Part shown: positions 48,748 through 57,701 of the stretch, one piece after another
Layout: the number at the start of each line of letters is the position of its first letter
How positions within the stretch are numbered: the first letter of the stretch is position 1
Source of the DNA: Pseudomonas aestuarii
GTDB taxonomy: Bacteria > Pseudomonadota > Gammaproteobacteria > Pseudomonadales > Pseudomonadaceae
Direction: 5' to 3'
Length of the DNA stretch: 64,000 bases
Assembly: GCF_027988105.1 (NCBI RefSeq)
Contig: NZ_JAQJZJ010000002.1
Location: forward strand, 310,001-374,000
Notes under the pieces: generated by a model
Told to the model about the DNA's origin: nothing
The model's input: the letters and a program-made list of their open reading frames with translations, nothing else
The model's database searches: none
Translations under genes and position numbers: made by a program

Positions 48748-51408
48748 TCAGGCCAGGCTTTTGCTGACCACCTCGAACACATCGCTGGACAGTTCGCCAG
48801 ACGCCAGAATCCTCTCCAACTCGGCCTTCATCAGGGCCTGACGCGTGTCGTCGTACTTCCCCCAACGGGTTAACGGCCCGAGCAGGCGCGCGGCGATCTG
48901 CGGGTTGAGGGCATTCAGGGCAATTACCTGATCGGCCAGGAAGCGGTAGCCGCTGCCGTCGACCTGATGAAAATTGACCGGGTTCTGCCCGGCGAACGCC
49001 CCGATCAGCGCGCGCACCTTGTTCGGGTTTTTCAGGGTAAAGGCCGGGTGCTCCATCAGTTGCTGCACCCGCGCCAAGGCGCCCGGCAGGCTGCAAGCCG
49101 CCTGAACGCTGAACCACTGATCCATGACCAAGGGGTTGTCCTTGAAGAAGTCGGCGAAGCTGGCCAACGCCTTGGCTTTTTCCTCCTCGAACGGCGAATT
49201 GACCAGCACGGCCACAGCCGCCAGGCGCTCGGTCATGTTGTCGCACGCCTCCAATTGCTCCAGGCATGCCGCCAGCACCTCGGGCTTACCGCTGAGCATC
49301 AGGTAGGACAGCGCAATGTTCTGCAGGCTGCGCCGGGCGAAGTGCTCGGCCTCGGCAAGATAGGCAGTGCGGCGCGAAAGCTCGCGATTGGCCTGGTAGC
49401 GCTGCCAGAGCAGATCGAACAGGGCGTCGGCCAGTTGCTTGCGGGCGAACTCGCGGGCGCCATGGATGGCATCGACATCGGCTACTTCGCTGATTTCGCT
49501 GAGGTAGGCCTCCCCCGGCAACGAGAGCAATTCGGCGACCATGGCCTGATCCAGCGACGCGTTCTCCAGTACGCTGCGCAGGGCGCCGACCAGGCGCTGA
49601 TCCAGCTGCAAGGTCTCGCCGCGCTGATACTGGCCGACCAATTCCTGCAACACCTGCACGGACAGCTGCTGACCGGCTTCCCAGCGGTTGAAGCCGTCGG
49701 CGTCGTGCTGCATGAGGAACATCAACTGATCGCGGCTATAAGGAAAGCTCAGCTTGACCGGCGCGGAGAAGCCGCGCAGCAACGAAGGCAGCGGCTGTTC
49801 GGCGACATCGACAAAGGTCACCACCTGCTCCGCCTCGGTGATCGAGATCACCCGCGACGCCGCGCCGGCGGCGGCTTCACCTTGCAGGCGCAACGGCAGG
49901 GCCTGACCCTGGGCGCCGAGCAGGCCCAACTCCACGGGAATCACGAAGGGCTGCTTGTCGCGCTGCCCCGGGGTGGCCGGACAGCTCTGCTTGAAGGTCA
50001 GGCTGTAGGTCTTGGCGGCGCCATCGTAAGCCTCGCTGACGGCCAAACGCGGCGTACCGCCCTGGCTGTACCAGCGCTTGAACTGGCTCAGGTCGACGCC
50101 ATTGGCGTCTTCCATGGCCTTGATGAAATCGTCGCAGGTCACCGCCTGACCATCGTGGCGTTCGAAGTACAGGTCGCTGCCCCGACGGAAGCCTTCGGCG
50201 CCGACCAGGGTGCGGATCATGCGCACCACTTCCGAACCCTTCTCGTAGACGGTCAGGGTGTAGAAGTTGGAAATCTCCATGAAAGCCTCAGGGCGCACCG
50301 GATGGGCCATGGGGCCGGCATCCTCGGCGAACTGATGAGTGCGCAGGTAGGCCACGTCCTCGATGCGCTTGACCGTGCGCGAGTTCATGTCGGCGCTGAA
50401 CTCGGCGTCACGGAACACGGTGAAACCTTCCTTGAGCGACAGCTGGAACCAGTCGCGACAGGTCACCCGGTTGCCCGACCAGTTGTGAAAGTACTCGTGG
50501 GCGACCACCGCCTCGACCCGCTGGTGGGCGGCGTCGGTGGCGGTCTCGGCCTTGGCCAGCACGCAGCTGGAGTTGAAGATGTTGAGGCCCTTGTTCTCCA
50601 TGGCGCCCATGTTGAAGTCGTTGACCGCGACGATCATGAAGATGTCCAGGTCATATTCGCGGCCATAGACCTGCTCGTCCCACTGCATGGACTTCTTCAG
50701 GCTGTCCATGGCGTGCTGGCACTTGTCGATGTTTTCCGGCTCGACATAGATGCGCAGCGCCACTTCCCGCGCGCTCATGGTGGTGAAGCTGTCTTCCACG
50801 CACCAGAGGTCGCCGGCGACCAGGGCGAACAGGTAGGCCGGCTTCATGAAGGGATCCTGCCAGGTCGCCCAGTGCCGACCGCCTTCTTCCGGGCCGCTGG
50901 CAATCGGGTTGCCGTTGGACAACAGCACCGGGTAGCTGTGCTGCTCGGCGCTCAGGGTGGTGGTGAACTTGCTCATCACGTCCGGGCGATCGAGGTAGTA
51001 GGTGATCTTGCGAAAGCCCTCGGCCTCGCACTGGGTGCAGAACATGCTGCCGGACTTGTACAGCCCCTCCAGCGCGGTATTGCGCTCCGGGTGGATGCGC
51101 ACGCTGCTGTCGATGACGAAGCTGGCGCTCTTCGGTTGCAGGCTCAGGTGGCTGGCGTCGAGCTGGTAATCGCCGGCAGCCAGCGTTTCACCATCGAGGG
51201 ACAGGCTGAGCAGTTCCAGCTCCTGGCCGTCGAGCACCAGCGCCGGCAGGCCGCCCGCCGCACAGGCCGGATTGCGCCGCATCACCAGCTGCGCATGCAC
51301 CAGCGTGTGATCCTCGAACAACTCGAAGGTCAGGTGCGTCTCGTCGATCAGGTAGTCCGGCGCCTGATAGTCCTTGAGGTAAATCATCTTCGGTTGTTCG
51401 GTGCGCAT
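48748..51408 (-). CDS. pepN: Aminopeptidase N
   Basis: 886 residues of the M1 family. GAMEN (268-272) and the zinc motif H304-E305-x-x-H308 with E327 (VVAHEYFHNW and SLKEGF) are intact, and the C-terminal helical domain is full length. It removes N-terminal residues from peptides in the cytoplasm. ATG 51408 is chosen over 51447 because the shorter form matches the family and AGAGGCCACC is before it. Last gene of a minus-strand group; the upstream gene (DUF2797) ends 53 bases before. Confidence 0.96.
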   Translation of the reverse strand: MRTEQPKMIYLKDYQAPDYLIDETHLTFELFEDHTLVHAQLVMRRNPACAAGGLPALVLDGQELELLSLSLDGETLAAGDYQLDASHLSLQPKSASFVIDSSVRIHPERNTALEGLYKSGSMFCTQCEAEGFRKITYYLDRPDVMSKFTTTLSAEQHSYPVLLSNGNPIASGPEEGGRHWATWQDPFMKPAYLFALVAGDLWCVEDSFTTMSAREVALRIYVEPENIDKCQHAMDSLKKSMQWDEQVYGREYDLDIFMIVAVNDFNMGAMENKGLNIFNSSCVLAKAETATDAAHQRVEAVVAHEYFHNWSGNRVTCRDWFQLSLKEGFTVFRDAEFSADMNSRTVKRIEDVAYLRTHQFAEDAGPMAHPVRPEAFMEISNFYTLTVYEKGSEVVRMIRTLVGAEGFRRGSDLYFERHDGQAVTCDDFIKAMEDANGVDLSQFKRWYSQGGTPRLAVSEAYDGAAKTYSLTFKQSCPATPGQRDKQPFVIPVELGLLGAQGQALPLRLQGEAAAGAASRVISITEAEQVVTFVDVAEQPLPSLLRGFSAPVKLSFPYSRDQLMFLMQHDADGFNRWEAGQQLSVQVLQELVGQYQRGETLQLDQRLVGALRSVLENASLDQAMVAELLSLPGEAYLSEISEVADVDAIHGAREFARKQLADALFDLLWQRYQANRELSRRTAYLAEAEHFARRSLQNIALSYLMLSGKPEVLAACLEQLEACDNMTERLAAVAVLVNSPFEEEKAKALASFADFFKDNPLVMDQWFSVQAACSLPGALARVQQLMEHPAFTLKNPNKVRALIGAFAGQNPVNFHQVDGSGYRFLADQVIALNALNPQIAARLLGPLTRWGKYDDTRQALMKAELERILASGELSSDVFEVVSKSLA

Positions 51409-51420
51409 GGTGGCCTCTTC

Positions 51421-51465
51421 GAGGCAGCCGCAAGCGTCAAGCCGCAAGCTGCAAGTGGTGGTCAG
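51421..51465. repeat. Short tandem repeat stretch before pepN
   Basis: The stretch contains GCAGCCGCAAGC, GTCAAGCCGCAAGC and TGCAAG, a partly repeated G-C-A-A-G-C motif, like the small REP-type repeats scattered in pseudomonad genomes. It lies between the DUF2797 stop and pepN. Confidence 0.4.
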
Positions 51466-52298
51466 ACGGCCAGTTGGTGGACGGCCAACTGATAGCTGGT
51501 GTATTTGCGGATATTGATCACGCCGGTGTCGAACATCAGGTACTGGCCCTTGATGCCGAGCAGGGTGCCTTCGGCAAGCGGGTTCTTGTCCAGGTTGAAG
51601 CTGGTGATCTTGGCCGGGTAGGCCTCGATCGGGTAGCGAATGTCCACCGGCTGCTGATCGCTCAGCGGCTGGATCGCCTGAATGCCGAAGCGCTGCTGCA
51701 ACTCGGTAAGCCCCGCGCTACAACTGGCGAACAGCTGATCGCGAATCGCTGGCAGGTCGACCGGCGCGGCATCGCCCTTGAGCAAGGCGCGCCAGTTGGT
51801 CTTGTCCGCGACCTGTGTGCGCAGCAGATCCTCGACGAAGCCCGACTGCTGACGGGTGGCTACCCGAAAAATCGGCAACGCCTGGCTCGCGCCCTGGTCC
51901 ATCCAGCGTGTCGGAATCTGCGTGGCGCGGGTGATACCGACCTTCACGCCCGAGGAATTGGCCAGGTAGACCACGTGATCGGTCATGCAGAACTGCTCGC
52001 CCCAGCTCGGCTCGCGACAGGTGCCGGCGTCGTAGTGGCAGCGTTCCGGGCTCATGATGCAGATATCGCACTGGGCCAGCTTCTGCATGCAGGGGTAGCA
52101 GTAGCCCTGGCTGAAACTGGTCTTGGTCTTGCGCCCGCAGTGGCTGCAATGGATAGCGCCCAGGTACTCGAGGCGCAAGGTCTTGCCGATCAATGGATTG
52201 ACCGCCAGCTCTTGATCGTCCAGGCGAAAGGCGTACTGCACAGGCGCATCCAGACGCGCCGCCATCTTGCTCAGGGCACCGCGTGCCAACTCGGCCAT
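51462..52298 (-). CDS. DUF2797 family protein with zinc-type Cys clusters
   Basis: 278 residues. An N-terminal Cys-rich region (IHCSHCGRKTKTSF, YCYPCMQKLAQCDICIMSPERCH) looks like two zinc sites. The middle segment VYLANSSGVKVGITRATQIPTRWMDQG is similar to GIY-YIG nuclease domains (VYL...KVGIT...), with a family relationship proposed by others as far as I recall. No catalytic Glu is obvious. The C terminus ends in a short duplication (LAVHQLAV). One base of its ATG is shared with the yeaC stop, so the two are coupled. Function unknown. Confidence 0.75.
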   Translation of the reverse strand: MAELARGALSKMAARLDAPVQYAFRLDDQELAVNPLIGKTLRLEYLGAIHCSHCGRKTKTSFSQGYCYPCMQKLAQCDICIMSPERCHYDAGTCREPSWGEQFCMTDHVVYLANSSGVKVGITRATQIPTRWMDQGASQALPIFRVATRQQSGFVEDLLRTQVADKTNWRALLKGDAAPVDLPAIRDQLFASCSAGLTELQQRFGIQAIQPLSDQQPVDIRYPIEAYPAKITSFNLDKNPLAEGTLLGIKGQYLMFDTGVINIRKYTSYQLAVHQLAV

Positions 52299-52561
52299 CA
52301 GTGCAGGGCATCCGTGGATTTGAACAGCAGGTTTGGTGCCGGCTCGGACTTGGAGCCGCAGGCCTGTTCACCCATATAGCCGATACGTTGATCTTCGGGG
52401 AGATTACGAGCTTCCCAGGCGATCAGCGCCTGCAGCGTCAGCTCTTTTTGCTCCGGGGTCAGCTTGCGCCCATCCGGCCACTTGCCGATTTCCAGGGCCA
52501 ACTTCAGGCTCTGGTGAATCTCCGGGGTGATATTTTCGATTGCTTGGAGAAAGGACGACAT
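52298..52561 (-). CDS. YeaC/DUF1315 family small protein
   Basis: 87 residues from ATG 52561. The sequence MSSFLQAIENITPEIHQSLKLALEIGKWPDGRKLTPEQ (cited as the N-terminal part, start MSSFLQAIENITPEI) is typical of DUF1315 proteins, which are small soluble helical proteins of unknown role in gamma-proteobacteria. It overlaps the DUF2797 start by one base (TGATG). GGAGGTAT precedes the ATG. Confidence 0.85.
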   Translation of the reverse strand: MSSFLQAIENITPEIHQSLKLALEIGKWPDGRKLTPEQKELTLQALIAWEARNLPEDQRIGYMGEQACGSKSEPAPNLLFKSTDALH

Positions 52562-52636
52562 GGATACCTCCGAATACAAAGCCGCAGTTTACCGGCTACG
52601 GCAGGCGCTCGCGAGCGCTTGGCGCAGGTCTGGCAA

Positions 52637-53497
52637 TCATCTGCCGGCACGCCGACGCGCCAGCGCGCCGCCGAGCAGGCCGGTCAGGCAACCGGCGAGC
52701 AAGCCGCCGACATGGGCGGCATTGGCAATCGCGCCGAACTGCAGCAGTTCGAAGATGCCGGTCATGCAGATCAACAGCCAGGCCAGCATCATCACCAGCA
52801 CGCCCCGCGGCAGGCGATACTCGGCATTCGGCGCCAGCAGCTGAAACAGCCAGCAGTGTCCCAGCATGCCGTAGAGCACGCCGGACAGGCCGCCAAACAG
52901 AGCCGGGCCGGAAAAGCTGTACTGGGCAAGGTTGGATGCCAGGCTGAACAGCAGCGTCAGCCCGAGCAGCATCCACGAACCCTGGCGCGCCTCGATGCGC
53001 CGCCCCAGTATCCAGAACCAGAGCGCATTCATCGTCAGGTGCAGCAGGCCGAAATGGATCAGCATCGGCGTGATCAGGCGCCACCACTGCCGCGTCTCGA
53101 GCATTTCGCTCAGGTAACTGAAATAGATGTAATCGCCCTGAATGCGGAAATCGACAAAGCTCAACCAGCGGATCGCCGCGAAGTTGTCGCCCAGCGCGGT
53201 CAGCGCGGCCACCAGCAGGGTCAGCCCCAGCATTCCGGCCGTCAGCGGGCTGTCGCGAAACTGCTGGACAAACCCCGCGGCGGCCTGCGGCGATGCTGGC
53301 ACCTGCAACGCCGCGTCGCCCTGCGGAAAGCGCAAATACAGATCACGCACCTGCTCGGCCACTTCGTTCGGCACCCACAACACCTGCTCACCCGCTTCCT
53401 CGGAAACCCGGTGCGGCACCTGCAAGCGCCGCAACAGGACGATGAAACCCGTGAGATCGGTCTGGATTGGCAGACGCAAGGCGGCAACCGGGCTCAT
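52637..53497 (-). CDS. glpG: Rhomboid family intramembrane serine protease GlpG-like
   Basis: 286 residues. An N-terminal cytoplasmic domain (about 1-85) precedes six membrane segments. The rhomboid catalytic Ser is S205 in GGLSGVLYG and the catalytic His is H262 in NAAHVGG; H148, H153 and N157 (IHFGLLHLTMN) form the oxyanion region. It cleaves membrane proteins within the bilayer. ATG 53497 overlaps the upstream phosphatase stop in an ATGA arrangement. A longer frame extending into the phosphatase gene is out of context. Confidence 0.9.
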   Translation of the reverse strand: MSPVAALRLPIQTDLTGFIVLLRRLQVPHRVSEEAGEQVLWVPNEVAEQVRDLYLRFPQGDAALQVPASPQAAAGFVQQFRDSPLTAGMLGLTLLVAALTALGDNFAAIRWLSFVDFRIQGDYIYFSYLSEMLETRQWWRLITPMLIHFGLLHLTMNALWFWILGRRIEARQGSWMLLGLTLLFSLASNLAQYSFSGPALFGGLSGVLYGMLGHCWLFQLLAPNAEYRLPRGVLVMMLAWLLICMTGIFELLQFGAIANAAHVGGLLAGCLTGLLGGALARRRAGR

Positions 53498-54468
53498 TGC
53501 GGTGCCTGCGAGCGCTGCACGTCGACCCAGACGAACTTGTGCGGATCCAGGCGCTTCTCCTGATCCAGCCGATAGGCCACCAGCTTGCCATTCAAGACGG
53601 CGCTGTAATCCAGACAGGCCAGGTTGGGACGGATCGGGGCCGGCTTGCCGCTGCGCCAATAGTGGCCGACGAACAGCAGTGGCTGATCGGCGCCATAGCG
53701 CAGCAGCTCGTTCTTTTGCAGTTCGCTCAGCGGCGTTTGGGCGGCCAGTGCCGGCAAGGCATCGGGCTGGAACACGATATCGCCGTAGGTCTGCGGGTCT
53801 TCCTCCCAGAACTTGGTGCGAAAATGCGCCCGGGTGAACCCCTCGCCACTGGTCAAGGTCAAGCCGTGCGGCAGGCGCATGTCGGTGCCGCGCAGCAGAC
53901 GATCCAGCGCAGTATTGGCAAAGCTGCCCGGCACGGCCGAGGCCTGGAGGAAATGCTCGTCGATGCAGGCGTCGGGAAACTGCGCGCGCAACGGCTCGAT
54001 CAGCTCGGCGTCCCAGCAGGCATGTACCACGCGGAAATGCCCGGCATCGATGAACAGCGGCATCTCGTAGAACCAGGCGAGAAACTCGGACCATTCCGCG
54101 GGATAGGCCGCGAACTGTTCCAGGGTCTCCTTGATCAGCCGGGCATGCCGTGGCGTGTGCTCGCGCACATAGTGCTGAGCACTGCCGGGCGCCGCCAGAG
54201 TGCTCCAGCCGAGGGCATAGAATTCATGATTGCCCATGATGCACAGCGCGTCGCCGGCCTGGACCATGTCATGCACCAGATGCAGGGCTTCACGGATACG
54301 CGGACCGCGATCGACCAGGTCACCGAGAAAAATCGCCATGCGCTGTGGATGTCGCCAGACACCGCCCTGGCGCCGATAACCCAGGGTATCAAGCAGGCGT
54401 TCGAGGGTCAGTGCACAACCGTGAATGTCCCCAATCAGGTCGTAGCCACGTGCGGGATCGAGGTGCAT
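53494..54468 (-). CDS. Metallophosphoesterase (bis-5'-nucleotidyl-phosphatase/PrpE-like)
   Basis: 324 residues. The PPP-family motifs are complete: GDIHG (13-17), GDLVDRG (about 49-55) and GNHE (about 79-82), then the His positions in VVHACWD and FVGHYW. A dinucleotide or protein phosphatase role is possible; the specific substrate is unknown. Its ATG 54468 touches the nadK stop directly, and its stop overlaps glpG, so nadK, this gene and glpG are one tight unit. Confidence 0.88.
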   Translation of the reverse strand: MHLDPARGYDLIGDIHGCALTLERLLDTLGYRRQGGVWRHPQRMAIFLGDLVDRGPRIREALHLVHDMVQAGDALCIMGNHEFYALGWSTLAAPGSAQHYVREHTPRHARLIKETLEQFAAYPAEWSEFLAWFYEMPLFIDAGHFRVVHACWDAELIEPLRAQFPDACIDEHFLQASAVPGSFANTALDRLLRGTDMRLPHGLTLTSGEGFTRAHFRTKFWEEDPQTYGDIVFQPDALPALAAQTPLSELQKNELLRYGADQPLLFVGHYWRSGKPAPIRPNLACLDYSAVLNGKLVAYRLDQEKRLDPHKFVWVDVQRSQAPQ

Positions 54469-55359
54469 TCAGCCGCCCCCGCCCCCGAGCCGACTGCCCC
54501 AACCCAGCTTGTCACGGCAGACCTCGTAGTAGTTGTGATCGAGCGGATGGATCAGGCACAGCTTCTGCGGCTTCTTGCTTACCGTGACGGTATCGCCGGG
54601 GGCGCAGGTGAAATGATTCTGGCCATCGCAGGACACCTGCGGGTAGATCTGCATATCCTTGGACACGACGATTTTCAGCTCGCTGTTGCCATCCACCACG
54701 ATCGGCCGGCTGGACAGGGTATGCGGGTACATCGGCACGATGACCATGGCATCCAGCTTGGGGTGCATGATCGGCCCGCCGGCGGACAGCGCATAGGCCG
54801 TGGAGCCGGTCGGCGTGGCGACGATCAGGCCGTCGGCCTTCTGGCTGCAGACGAACTGGCCATCGATGAACAACTCGAACTCGATCATCCGCGTCGACTT
54901 GCCCGGGTGCAGCACCACGTCGTTGAGCGCATCGCCCTGACCGATCGCTTCGCCATGCCGACGCACTTCGGCCTCCAGCAGGAAGCGGTTCTCGGTCAGG
55001 TAGTTGCCTTCCAGCACCTGGGCGACCTTGAGTTCCAGTTCATCTGGACGAATATCGGTGAGAAAGCCCAGGCTGCCGCGGTTTACCCCCAGCACCGGCA
55101 CCTTGTGCCGCGCCAGAGCGCGGGCCGCGCCGAGCATGCTGCCGTCGCCGCCGACGACGATAACCAGGTCGCAGACCTCGCCGAGAATTTTCCGCGAGGA
55201 GGTTTGCAAGCCATGCCCGGGCAGCACTTCGGCGATGGTGTCTTCGAGAATCACATGCAGGTGACGGTCGATCAGAAACCGCTTCAGCCGACGCACGGTC
55301 TCCAGCACCTGGGTGCTACCCAGACGGCCGATGATGCCGATATTTCGAAATTGCTCCAT
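54469..55359 (-). CDS. nadK: NAD kinase
   Basis: 296 residues. GGDGSML (about 69-75), LNDVVLH and TPTGSTAYALSAGGP (about 181-195) mark the NAD kinase active site. It makes NADP from NAD with ATP or polyphosphate. The last residues are poly-Gly (SRLGGGGG), similar to the flexible tail of the family. First gene of the nadK-phosphatase-glpG unit. ATG 55359 with GGGAGCACC before it. Confidence 0.96.
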   Translation of the reverse strand: MEQFRNIGIIGRLGSTQVLETVRRLKRFLIDRHLHVILEDTIAEVLPGHGLQTSSRKILGEVCDLVIVVGGDGSMLGAARALARHKVPVLGVNRGSLGFLTDIRPDELELKVAQVLEGNYLTENRFLLEAEVRRHGEAIGQGDALNDVVLHPGKSTRMIEFELFIDGQFVCSQKADGLIVATPTGSTAYALSAGGPIMHPKLDAMVIVPMYPHTLSSRPIVVDGNSELKIVVSKDMQIYPQVSCDGQNHFTCAPGDTVTVSKKPQKLCLIHPLDHNYYEVCRDKLGWGSRLGGGGG

Positions 55360-55503
55360 GGTGCTCCCGCAGGCTCTGGATCTAGAGAGTCTCGATTATG
55401 GGCGAAAGCCTGCGACAGCGGCAAACTCACGGCAGTTGCGCCTAACCAAACCAAACCACCAACGCTGACCAGCCGCCACGCAAGGATTTGGCGCTATGCT
55501 CGA

Positions 55504-56466
55504 ATGATGATGCCTTTTCCCGCGCTTACCGACCTGCAGCAGCAATTGCGCCAACCCGTGGTGCGGGATTTGGCCTGGGTGCTGCTGTCACCGCCGCTGT
55601 TCAGCAGCCTACCATGGCCACAACGCCACCCGTTCAGCGCCAGCCTGTGGAGCCGCGCGCCTGGCACGCTGGCCGACTGGCTGATCAGTCTCGAGCGCGA
55701 CCCAGGCAGTTTGCTGAACTGGCTGGCGCAGAGTTCGGTGCGGCGCCTGGGCCTGTATTACGAGCGCCTCTGGCAATTCGCCCTGCACGCCGCCCCCGGT
55801 ATCGAACTGCTGGCGGCCAACCTGCCGATCCGCCAAAACGGGCAGACCCTCGGCGAACTCGACTTGCTGTTGCGCGACGAGGAAGGCGTGCACCACCTGG
55901 AACTGGCGATCAAACTCTATCTCGGCCCGCAACGGCAAAGCGGTGCCGAACTCGCCCACTGGATCGGCCCGGGCTGCCATGACCGCCTGGATATCAAGCT
56001 CGATCATCTCAGCCAGCACCAGTTGCCCATGTCGGCACGCGGCGAGGCACGTCCGGCGCTGGCGCAACTCAACCTGAGCGCGGCCCAGGCGGCGCTCTGG
56101 CTCGGCGGGTACTTGTTCTACCCCTGGCCGAACCCTTGTGTGCCCCCCCTGGGGGCCAACCCGCAGCACTTGACCGGCCGCTGGCTGCACCGGCGTGACT
56201 GGCCGGGTTTTGCCGCACAGAACAGCGATGGCTGCTGGCAGCCCTTGCCACGAGCAGCCTGGCTGGCGCCGGCGCGAGTCGAGCCTGCCGAACGGTGGTC
56301 CGCCGAGACCCTGCAAGCCTGGCTGCACGCCCTGCAGCCGCAGGCCAAGGCGCAATTACTGGTGAGGCTGCAGCACAGCCCGCAGGGTGACTGGCAGGAG
56401 GTCGAGCGGGTGTTTCTGGTCAGCGATGACTGGCCGTCGGCAATAGCTGAACCCACCGAGCACTAG
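55504..56466 (+). CDS. DUF1853 family protein
   Basis: 320 residues. Three ATG codons follow one another (55504, 55507, 55510); no strong ribosome binding site is present. The family motif LLFSSLPWP-like N terminus, HHLELAIKLYLG and WIGPGCHDRLDIKLDHL match DUF1853; a PD-(D/E)XK nuclease-like fold (E-x-K in ELAIKLY) has been suggested for this family, as I recall. Diverges from nadK. Function unknown. Confidence 0.78.
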   Translation: MMMPFPALTDLQQQLRQPVVRDLAWVLLSPPLFSSLPWPQRHPFSASLWSRAPGTLADWLISLERDPGSLLNWLAQSSVRRLGLYYERLWQFALHAAPGIELLAANLPIRQNGQTLGELDLLLRDEEGVHHLELAIKLYLGPQRQSGAELAHWIGPGCHDRLDIKLDHLSQHQLPMSARGEARPALAQLNLSAAQAALWLGGYLFYPWPNPCVPPLGANPQHLTGRWLHRRDWPGFAAQNSDGCWQPLPRAAWLAPARVEPAERWSAETLQAWLHALQPQAKAQLLVRLQHSPQGDWQEVERVFLVSDDWPSAIAEPTEH

Positions 56467-56522
56467 CGCCAAAGACAACCCTCAGCCACTGAGGTCGAGC
56501 CCGGCCAGCCAGGTCAGCGCCA

Positions 56523-57632
56523 TCAGCGGCTGCGCTCTGTATGTCCTCCGGAGCGCGCCAGGTAACCCGAGCCGCTTTCGCACAGCAGGGCATCGCGTTG
56601 CACCGCCGGCAAAGCATCCAGGCCATTCCGCAGGGCGTAAGCGTTGAAGCCCAGTTGCGCGAGCAAGAACACCGCACTGGCACTGCGTTTGCCACTGGCG
56701 CAATAGCACAGATAGGTGCGCGCCTTATCCAGCAGTCGCGCCTTCAGGCGCAGCAGCTGCAACGGCATATGCAGGGACTCCAGGGCATGGGCCTGCTCGT
56801 ATTCCTCTTGCAGGCGCACGTCCAGCCACTGTGCGCCGGCCGCCAGCAGGCGCGCCGCTTCGCCCAGGGCAACGTCGTCGACCACCGGCGCCTTGAGCAA
56901 TGAGAAGAAGTCCTGACGAGCGAGGCGCAACACCACGCCATCCTCGATCAGGGTCACCGTGGCGTTGCGCGGGCGATCGGCGAGCAAGGCCTCTTCACCG
57001 AAGCAGGCGCCCACCTCCAGCTCGGCCAACACCTGCTGTTCGCTACCGGCGCCGCGAATCACTTCGACACGACCGCTTTCGAGGAAATAACAGCAATCGC
57101 CTGACTCCCCTTCACGCAACAGGGTTGTGCCCGCTGCCAGCTCGATGCGCTGCAAACGCTCGAGCATGCTGCGCACATTGCTTGGCGGTACCTTGGTGAA
57201 CACGGGGTTCTGCAGGAGTCGCTCCAGCCACTCCACATCGGCATGGTTATGACCCAGTTCGAGGAGCAAATCCTGGTAGGCCAGGCGCCAGGTCAGCAGC
57301 CGGTCAAGCGTTGCCGTATCCACCACTAGCAGGCTGGCATCGGTGGCGGCACGCACTTCATGCAAGCGCGGCAAGCCGGGCGACAGCGGGTGACAACTGG
57401 CCTCGCTGCCGGCGACCAGACGCTGCTGCTGGCCATCGGGGGTCTGCATCAGCAACTCCCCAGCAAGCAGGTAGTAGGTCAGGCCCGCCCGGTCGCCGTG
57501 GCGAAAGAGCAGCTGCCCGGCCAGCAGCGGCCGCGGTACCAACTGACTGCGCAGCTCCCGCCACTGCTGCTCGGAGAGCACATTGAGCGGGGTTAAACTG
57601 CGTAACTGCTCGGGATTCAGGGGGTCACTCAT
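56523..57632 (-). CDS. Two cyclic nucleotide-binding domains fused to a rhodanese domain
   Basis: 369 residues. The first CNB domain (about 15-125) has a degenerate phosphate cassette; the second (about 145-250) keeps FGEEALLADRPRNATV. The C-terminal rhodanese domain (about 255-350) has the active Cys C311 in the loop CASGKR. Such a combination could couple cAMP/cGMP-like nucleotide binding to sulfur or arsenate/cyanide chemistry or to regulated protein interaction. ATG 57632 follows the GGGGGTCACTC region. No membrane segment. Confidence 0.82.
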   Translation of the reverse strand: MSDPLNPEQLRSLTPLNVLSEQQWRELRSQLVPRPLLAGQLLFRHGDRAGLTYYLLAGELLMQTPDGQQQRLVAGSEASCHPLSPGLPRLHEVRAATDASLLVVDTATLDRLLTWRLAYQDLLLELGHNHADVEWLERLLQNPVFTKVPPSNVRSMLERLQRIELAAGTTLLREGESGDCCYFLESGRVEVIRGAGSEQQVLAELEVGACFGEEALLADRPRNATVTLIEDGVVLRLARQDFFSLLKAPVVDDVALGEAARLLAAGAQWLDVRLQEEYEQAHALESLHMPLQLLRLKARLLDKARTYLCYCASGKRSASAVFLLAQLGFNAYALRNGLDALPAVQRDALLCESGSGYLARSGGHTERSR

Positions 57633-57701
57633 GGATATCCAGGCTCCGCTGGTCAAGACTCGGAGGGTGGGCAAATCGCCAGCGCCGTTGCGAGTGATTA
57701 T

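Noticed and set aside
48413..49267. 284-codon open frame on the minus strand before and inside pepN
   Set aside because: Its upstream part overlaps the pepN end in another frame and shows no family pattern; only the gap part could be a remnant.
48967..51492. 841-codon open frame on the plus strand
   Set aside because: Antisense shadow of pepN without any recognisable domain or ribosome binding site.
54469..54500. Poly-glycine end of NadK as a frameshift
   Set aside because: The tail follows the conserved LGWGSRLGGG of the family and the next start codon abuts the stop exactly, so the frame is intact.
53467..56466. 999-codon open frame on the plus strand
   Set aside because: Most of it is antisense to the glpG, phosphatase and nadK genes and has no family pattern. 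Only its end, from 55504, is the DUF1853 gene.
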